A stretch of DNA of 10,572 nucleotides. It comes from an uncultured Porphyromonadaceae bacterium (GTDB lineage Bacteria; Bacteroidota; Bacteroidia; Bacteroidales; Muribaculaceae). Each line of letters starts with the position of its first letter. The first letter of the stretch is position 1. Of the stretch, positions 6,875 through 10,572 are shown piece after piece. A program made the translations under genes and the position numbers. A model generated the notes under the pieces. It saw only the letters and a program-made list of their open reading frames with translations, was not told the DNA's origin and ran no database searches. The stretch spans positions 1 to 10,572 of the forward strand of contig CAMWLX010000085.1 of NCBI GenBank assembly GCA_947175225.1. The letters are read 5' to 3'.

Positions 6875-9800
6875 ATGACACGTTTATTCAGAATTAATAT
6901 AGTCTCATGTCTTATGGTTTTCATCATCGGTGTGATATTGTCATCATGCCATGACGACCTATTATATGATAATTCTATAATTGGAGACGGAGAAAGTGAC
7001 GTTTCTGTAGAGCTTTCTTTCACTCCTATGGGAAGCGCTCTTAATACAAGGAGCGACGGCCAGGCGATAAAGGATATCAAAAACCTTTGCGTGGTCATTT
7101 ATAAGTCCAATGGCGAATTTTATGATAAATTCATGGCCAATGAGCTTACTGGCTATAAATGTGATCCGGATGGCAATACTCAGTATCCGGCAGATTCTCT
7201 AAAATATCAAGAATATCAAGAAGGAGTTCAAGGTTCAAATTTTGATTATATCAAGGATCCCAAGACTCCAAAAGCAACTTTTGATGTCAAGCTGCCATAC
7301 GGTAAATATCGTATATATGCTGTAGCAAATTTGGGAATGTTGTCTGATGAAATCACAGAAAATGAGGAAACCTTGAAAGCTCATCGTGTTTCTTGGAATC
7401 CTAAGGTGTCTTCTGAGACAGGCGCTAATGGAGAAGGACCCAACGGCGACCGTGCTATGTTTGGCTACTTTACTGATGCCGATGATACTCGTTCAATGGG
7501 GTTTGATGCCCACGACCTTGTAATCGACAAGCCCAACATCAGTCTCCATTGCTGGATCAAGAGGGTCGTATCCAAAGTGACGATCGCTTTTGATCCGTCA
7601 GGCCTGAAAGAGTCAGTCTCCGTATATATACGTTCGGTAACTATCCACGATATTCCTGCTACATGTAGTCTTGGTAAGAATAATGAGCCGGGTAGCGAAA
7701 ATGAATTATTAAACAACCCTCAGGACGTAGAGACAATCTATTACAAAGAGGGAGCTACCAATTCAGCATATACATCATGGTTGAGGTTGCAGAAAGGCAC
7801 GAAGATATCGGGCTCGCCGGAACATAAGGAGACTGATGATGCCTTGTATTTCTTCGAGAATATGCAGGGCGACTATCAGGGAGAAAAGAAATTCTGCAAA
7901 GAGCAGGATCCTACGGAAGACAAATTTGGCACTTCCATCAACGAGCCCGAAAAAGATGATGACGGCAATGTGATTGTTGATGAGAACAATGTGATGAAGA
8001 CCGATTTCAAAGATCGTGTCCCTTATGGCACATATATAGAAGTTGAAGGATATTACGTAAGTCAGAATAAGGAGAAAATTAGCAAGGGCCCGATCAAATA
8101 CCGTTTCATGCTCGGGAAGAACACCACGTACAACTACAATGCCGAGCGCAACTTCCATTATAAGCTTACGTTAAAATTCCGCGGATGGGCTAATCAGGCC
8201 GACTGGCATATAGTTTATGATGAGATTTCGCCGACCATTTTTATTCCTGACCCTTATTATATTTCTTATCTATATAATGAATCGATGACGCTTCCGATCC
8301 GAATCACCGGGTATGACCAGATTAAAGCAAATAATTATCATCTTCATGCGCAGATAGTAGAGAATAATTGGGCCCCCTCAACAAAATCCGGGGTTTTGGC
8401 GCCTCAAAGCAGCGGCGCATATAATGATCCAAATGGCTTTGCATGGAATCAATTTGCTTATGATCATACATATAAAGATGAAAATTATGTCGGGTTCCTT
8501 TCTCTGAGAGCGTTGGCTGAGAATGAAAGAGAGATTGTTGGATCAGAATTTAATTACGGGGAGGCAGCCAACGAGTATCTGAAGAGTTTTTATTTGGGTA
8601 ATGAGGGTCAGCATGTTCCTGTTTATTATGCTGATTACGCACTTGATGATATAAAGAGCGGATTGCCGATAAACGGTGCAGATAGATTCGGAACTTATGA
8701 TATTGTGGAAGGTGATGATGATAAATCTAAATCCGTGACATTAAATATTCCGATGTTTACCCGTCAGAAGGAACTTGTGCCGGCTACCGACTTTTCCGGC
8801 AACAACGCCTTCTTTGCCTTCTACCGTAAGGCTACCGTAAGATTTTCCCTGCGGGATAAAGATGCCCCTGATCCTTCGGATGACAAATATAGCGACGTAT
8901 ATGATAAACCATTCAAAATAAAAAAAGAAATCAGGAATCCCGACGGATCTTTACAATATAATCCCGACGGATCTATAAAATATGATGAATATGAAGCTAA
9001 ATATGTGGATATAAATATCCTTCAGGTGCCGCGCATCGTAAATCCTAAGGCGATTTGGAGAAGCTACAACAGCCGGGAGAAGTTTCATATCGAACTTATG
9101 GAATTGGATGGTGCGGGAGAATCTTCATTCAATACTTTTAAATCGGATGGTCCGTGGAGAGCTTCTATCTTGTCGGATCCGAAGGGTCTTATCAAGCTTT
9201 ATTCAGGTTCTCAGGAAGTGCCAGGAAAAGGAAAGTATATTGAGGGTTCCTCGGACACCGAAATCGATTTCTGGTACGAACCCAATGGAACTGTCGGTGA
9301 GTATGAAACAAGATGCGGAATAATACTCGTAGAGTATCATGACTATACCTGTAAGCATCTTATTTTCGTACGCCAGGGCTACGATTGCGGCGTAACGCTC
9401 GGAGGTGCGAACTGGAGCTGCTACAACGCATATGCGGCACAGGGTAACCGCGAAGATGATCAGCCAGAGGAGCTGACTGAGACTAACGTGATAGTCACCA
9501 ACAGCCCTTTGTCGGTCGGTTCTTTATTTAAGAGATGCAATTATAACTATGCTATTCTTGAGAGCAATGAAACTGAGTATGGCTGGCTTGATAAAGTGGC
9601 TGGTAATCTTAGCACTGTCCATCTGAGGGGGAGTACGATTGAGGAAAGAAACGCCACTTGGGCCGGAATTGTGGGCTATGCATGGACTCGATTTATTAAT
9701 AATGATGATCGTTCCTATGTATCATGGGCTGAAACCTGGAATGCCGTGAATAAAAATAATAAGGAATTAGCTGTGCCGACTTATGATCAATATCTGAGTC

Positions 9801-10432
9801 TCCGCGATAATTGTAGTTTTGGATATGGCGTAGTATATGCTGATGGGGCTCAGTCTGTAGCTAAAAATGCTGATGATGCATATGGCTATACAAATTATTC
9901 CAATGCTTCAGGAGAAAATGCGAAATCTTCAAAAGGTATTAGAGCGTGCATAGCGTATAGCAGAGACACTGGCGATAATATAATATTTCCGTTGGGTGCT
10001 ACCGGTCAGGCAAGACGAGCAAGGGGTAATTTTGCACCGACATATAATTCAACTTATAATTCTTTGAACTTGACTGTTTTCCCAAATCCCGGACCGGGTG
10101 CAATATCATACGGCGGTGTGAGTGGACTGTTATATGCAGATGCCCGTAGAGATGGAAAAAACAACAATGACCGACCTCTTACATTCAATCTTTATCGTGA
10201 AGCCGGAGGGATATATTGGTTCAGGAAACCGAACAAGAACACTGTATACCCGAATAAAGGGAACGGAAAAGTTGCATCGTGGGATATTAACTATTATACT
10301 CTTTTATTTAATGCTTATGAATCAGGAAGTTTAGGTTCGAGGGATACTGTTTATGTCCCAGAATTTAAAATTACTCCTATTACTAACGAAACAAGTTCCG
10401 CCGCCCTCCCCATAAAATTCATATACAAATAA
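6875..10432 (+). CDS. DUF4906 giant lipoprotein, probable pilus tip adhesin
   Basis: This is a 1185-residue lipoprotein with lipobox VILSS-C25. A first strand (VSVELSFTPM) is followed by NTRS, with R59 a likely trimming site. A fimbrillin-like N-terminal domain follows (LCVVIYKSNGEFYDKF; YGKYRIYAVANLG). Residues about 229-263 (VVSKVTIAFDPSGLKESVSV) and 418-450 (YNAERNFHYKLTLKFRGW) are typical of DUF4906 proteins. Residues about 808-838 look like an Ig/BACON-type strand set. From about 840 to 1160 a Trp/Tyr/Gly-rich module (VPTYDQYLSLRDNCSFGYGV; NIIFPLGATGQARR) recalls ligand-binding domains such as the fibro-slime/FGE type. It is last in the operon and similar in size to the P. gingivalis tip protein Mfa5, but I see no von Willebrand A metal site. 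ATG 6875 is preferred to TTG 6869. Tip location and adhesion are inferred. Confidence 0.82.
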   Translation: MTRLFRINIVSCLMVFIIGVILSSCHDDLLYDNSIIGDGESDVSVELSFTPMGSALNTRSDGQAIKDIKNLCVVIYKSNGEFYDKFMANELTGYKCDPDGNTQYPADSLKYQEYQEGVQGSNFDYIKDPKTPKATFDVKLPYGKYRIYAVANLGMLSDEITENEETLKAHRVSWNPKVSSETGANGEGPNGDRAMFGYFTDADDTRSMGFDAHDLVIDKPNISLHCWIKRVVSKVTIAFDPSGLKESVSVYIRSVTIHDIPATCSLGKNNEPGSENELLNNPQDVETIYYKEGATNSAYTSWLRLQKGTKISGSPEHKETDDALYFFENMQGDYQGEKKFCKEQDPTEDKFGTSINEPEKDDDGNVIVDENNVMKTDFKDRVPYGTYIEVEGYYVSQNKEKISKGPIKYRFMLGKNTTYNYNAERNFHYKLTLKFRGWANQADWHIVYDEISPTIFIPDPYYISYLYNESMTLPIRITGYDQIKANNYHLHAQIVENNWAPSTKSGVLAPQSSGAYNDPNGFAWNQFAYDHTYKDENYVGFLSLRALAENEREIVGSEFNYGEAANEYLKSFYLGNEGQHVPVYYADYALDDIKSGLPINGADRFGTYDIVEGDDDKSKSVTLNIPMFTRQKELVPATDFSGNNAFFAFYRKATVRFSLRDKDAPDPSDDKYSDVYDKPFKIKKEIRNPDGSLQYNPDGSIKYDEYEAKYVDINILQVPRIVNPKAIWRSYNSREKFHIELMELDGAGESSFNTFKSDGPWRASILSDPKGLIKLYSGSQEVPGKGKYIEGSSDTEIDFWYEPNGTVGEYETRCGIILVEYHDYTCKHLIFVRQGYDCGVTLGGANWSCYNAYAAQGNREDDQPEELTETNVIVTNSPLSVGSLFKRCNYNYAILESNETEYGWLDKVAGNLSTVHLRGSTIEERNATWAGIVGYAWTRFINNDDRSYVSWAETWNAVNKNNKELAVPTYDQYLSLRDNCSFGYGVVYADGAQSVAKNADDAYGYTNYSNASGENAKSSKGIRACIAYSRDTGDNIIFPLGATGQARRARGNFAPTYNSTYNSLNLTVFPNPGPGAISYGGVSGLLYADARRDGKNNNDRPLTFNLYREAGGIYWFRKPNKNTVYPNKGNGKVASWDINYYTLLFNAYESGSLGSRDTVYVPEFKITPITNETSSAALPIKFIYK
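8936..8983 (+). repeat. Two-copy 24-bp coding repeat (NPDGS motif)
   Basis: Two direct 24-bp units (8936-8959 and 8960-8983) share an identical 15-base start, AATCCCGACGGATCT. They encode NPDGSLQY and NPDGSIKY, residues 688-703 of the DUF4906 protein. The motif repeats in frame, so copy number could change without breaking the gene. It lies in a Lys/Asp/Tyr-rich, likely exposed stretch between domains. Confidence 0.8.
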
Positions 10433-10441
10433 AAATACCCC

Positions 10442-10477
10442 CAAACTGCCGAATAGTAATAAATATTCGGTAGTTTG
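10442..10477 (+). terminator. First downstream hairpin, likely operon terminator
   Basis: Arms 10442-10455 and 10464-10477 pair over 14 bp with an 8-nt loop. The single non-Watson-Crick pair is G10448 with T10471, which is a G-U wobble only in a + strand transcript; read from the minus strand it is a C-A mismatch. This favours action on the pilus mRNA, 9 bp after the stop codon. There is no U-run after it. On the minus strand a T-rich stretch follows the stem, so some two-way action is possible. Confidence 0.65.
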
Positions 10478-10522
10478 TAAGCATTAACTGAAGTTCACAT
10501 TGCAGGTACAACTGATCATAAC

Positions 10523-10554
10523 GTCGGCTACAACTTTGAGAGGTTGTAGCCGAC
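10523..10554. terminator. Second downstream hairpin, perfect 12-bp stem
   Basis: GTCGGCTACAAC (10523-10534) and GTTGTAGCCGAC (10543-10554) form a perfect 12-bp stem with an 8-nt loop. The stem is more GC-rich than the first hairpin. It may be a back-up terminator for the operon, or the terminator of a gene converging from beyond the window. Flanks on both sides are only weakly T-rich, so direction cannot be decided. Confidence 0.55.
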
Positions 10555-10572
10555 ATTGTCATTCATTGGAGG

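Noticed and set aside
7775..8158. Minus-strand frame of 127 codons in the DUF4906 gene with hydrophobic stretches
   Set aside because: The hydrophobic look comes from reading Asp/Glu/Lys codons backwards; the + strand protein is continuous and family-like.
30..10521. CTGATCATAA at both ends of the window (30-39 and 10512-10521), as if flanking an inserted element
   Set aside because: Shared 10-mers are expected many times by chance in 10 kb; there is no integrase, transposase or longer flanking repeat.
1..10572. tRNA, rRNA, CRISPR array, insertion sequence
   Set aside because: No cloverleaf-like segment, regular repeat-spacer pattern, transposase-like protein or terminal inverted repeat was seen.

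Overview
The window carries one complete type V (FimA/Mfa1-type) pilus locus from a member of the Bacteroidota, most likely a gut Bacteroidales. The assignment rests on the gene families (DUF3575, DUF3868/OmpA-like, Mfa1-type fimbrillin, FimB/Mfa2-type anchor, accessory fimbrillin, DUF4906 giant lipoprotein), on four SPII lipoprotein signals, on a TTG-N20-TAnnTTTG promoter of Bacteroides type, and on A-rich leaders without Shine-Dalgarno sequences. I cannot fix the genus; Muribaculaceae-like is a guess. All six full genes are on the + strand and no sizeable stretch is unexplained.

Layout: 1-49 is probably the last 15 codons of an upstream gene. 50-215 holds phased A-tracts, a short CTCTGTG repeat and a good promoter (95-125). 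216-815 encodes a DUF3575 outer-membrane protein. 829-2277 encodes a DUF3868 protein with an OmpA-like domain and a TPR-like tail. 2278-2408 is a spacer ending in a 53-nt G-free leader. 2409-4544 encodes the Mfa1-type major fimbrillin. 4545-4619 contains a strong GC-rich hairpin. 4620-5645 encodes the Mfa2/FimB-type anchor, and overlaps by 4 bp the accessory fimbrillin at 5642-6826. 6875-10432 encodes a 1185-aa DUF4906 lipoprotein, probably the tip adhesin. 10433-10572 has two tandem hairpins that probably end the operon.

How the genes work together (family knowledge plus inference): the fimbrillins are exported as lipoproteins to the outer surface. Trimming after an arginine exposes a groove, and subunits join by strand donation. 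Three of the four lipoproteins share an N-terminal strand followed by a T-R dipeptide 34-37 residues after the lipid cysteine. The Mfa2-type protein lacks that pattern, as expected for an uncleaved anchor. The DUF3575 and DUF3868/OmpA proteins are probably outer-membrane or periplasmic partners, but their role is not established.

The first two genes are visibly more GC-rich than the other four, so the locus looks like an assembly module joined to a more variable subunit module. Nothing here looks like a wholly new system. The least understood parts are the DUF4906 tip candidate, the OmpA/TPR partner and the unknown maturation protease.
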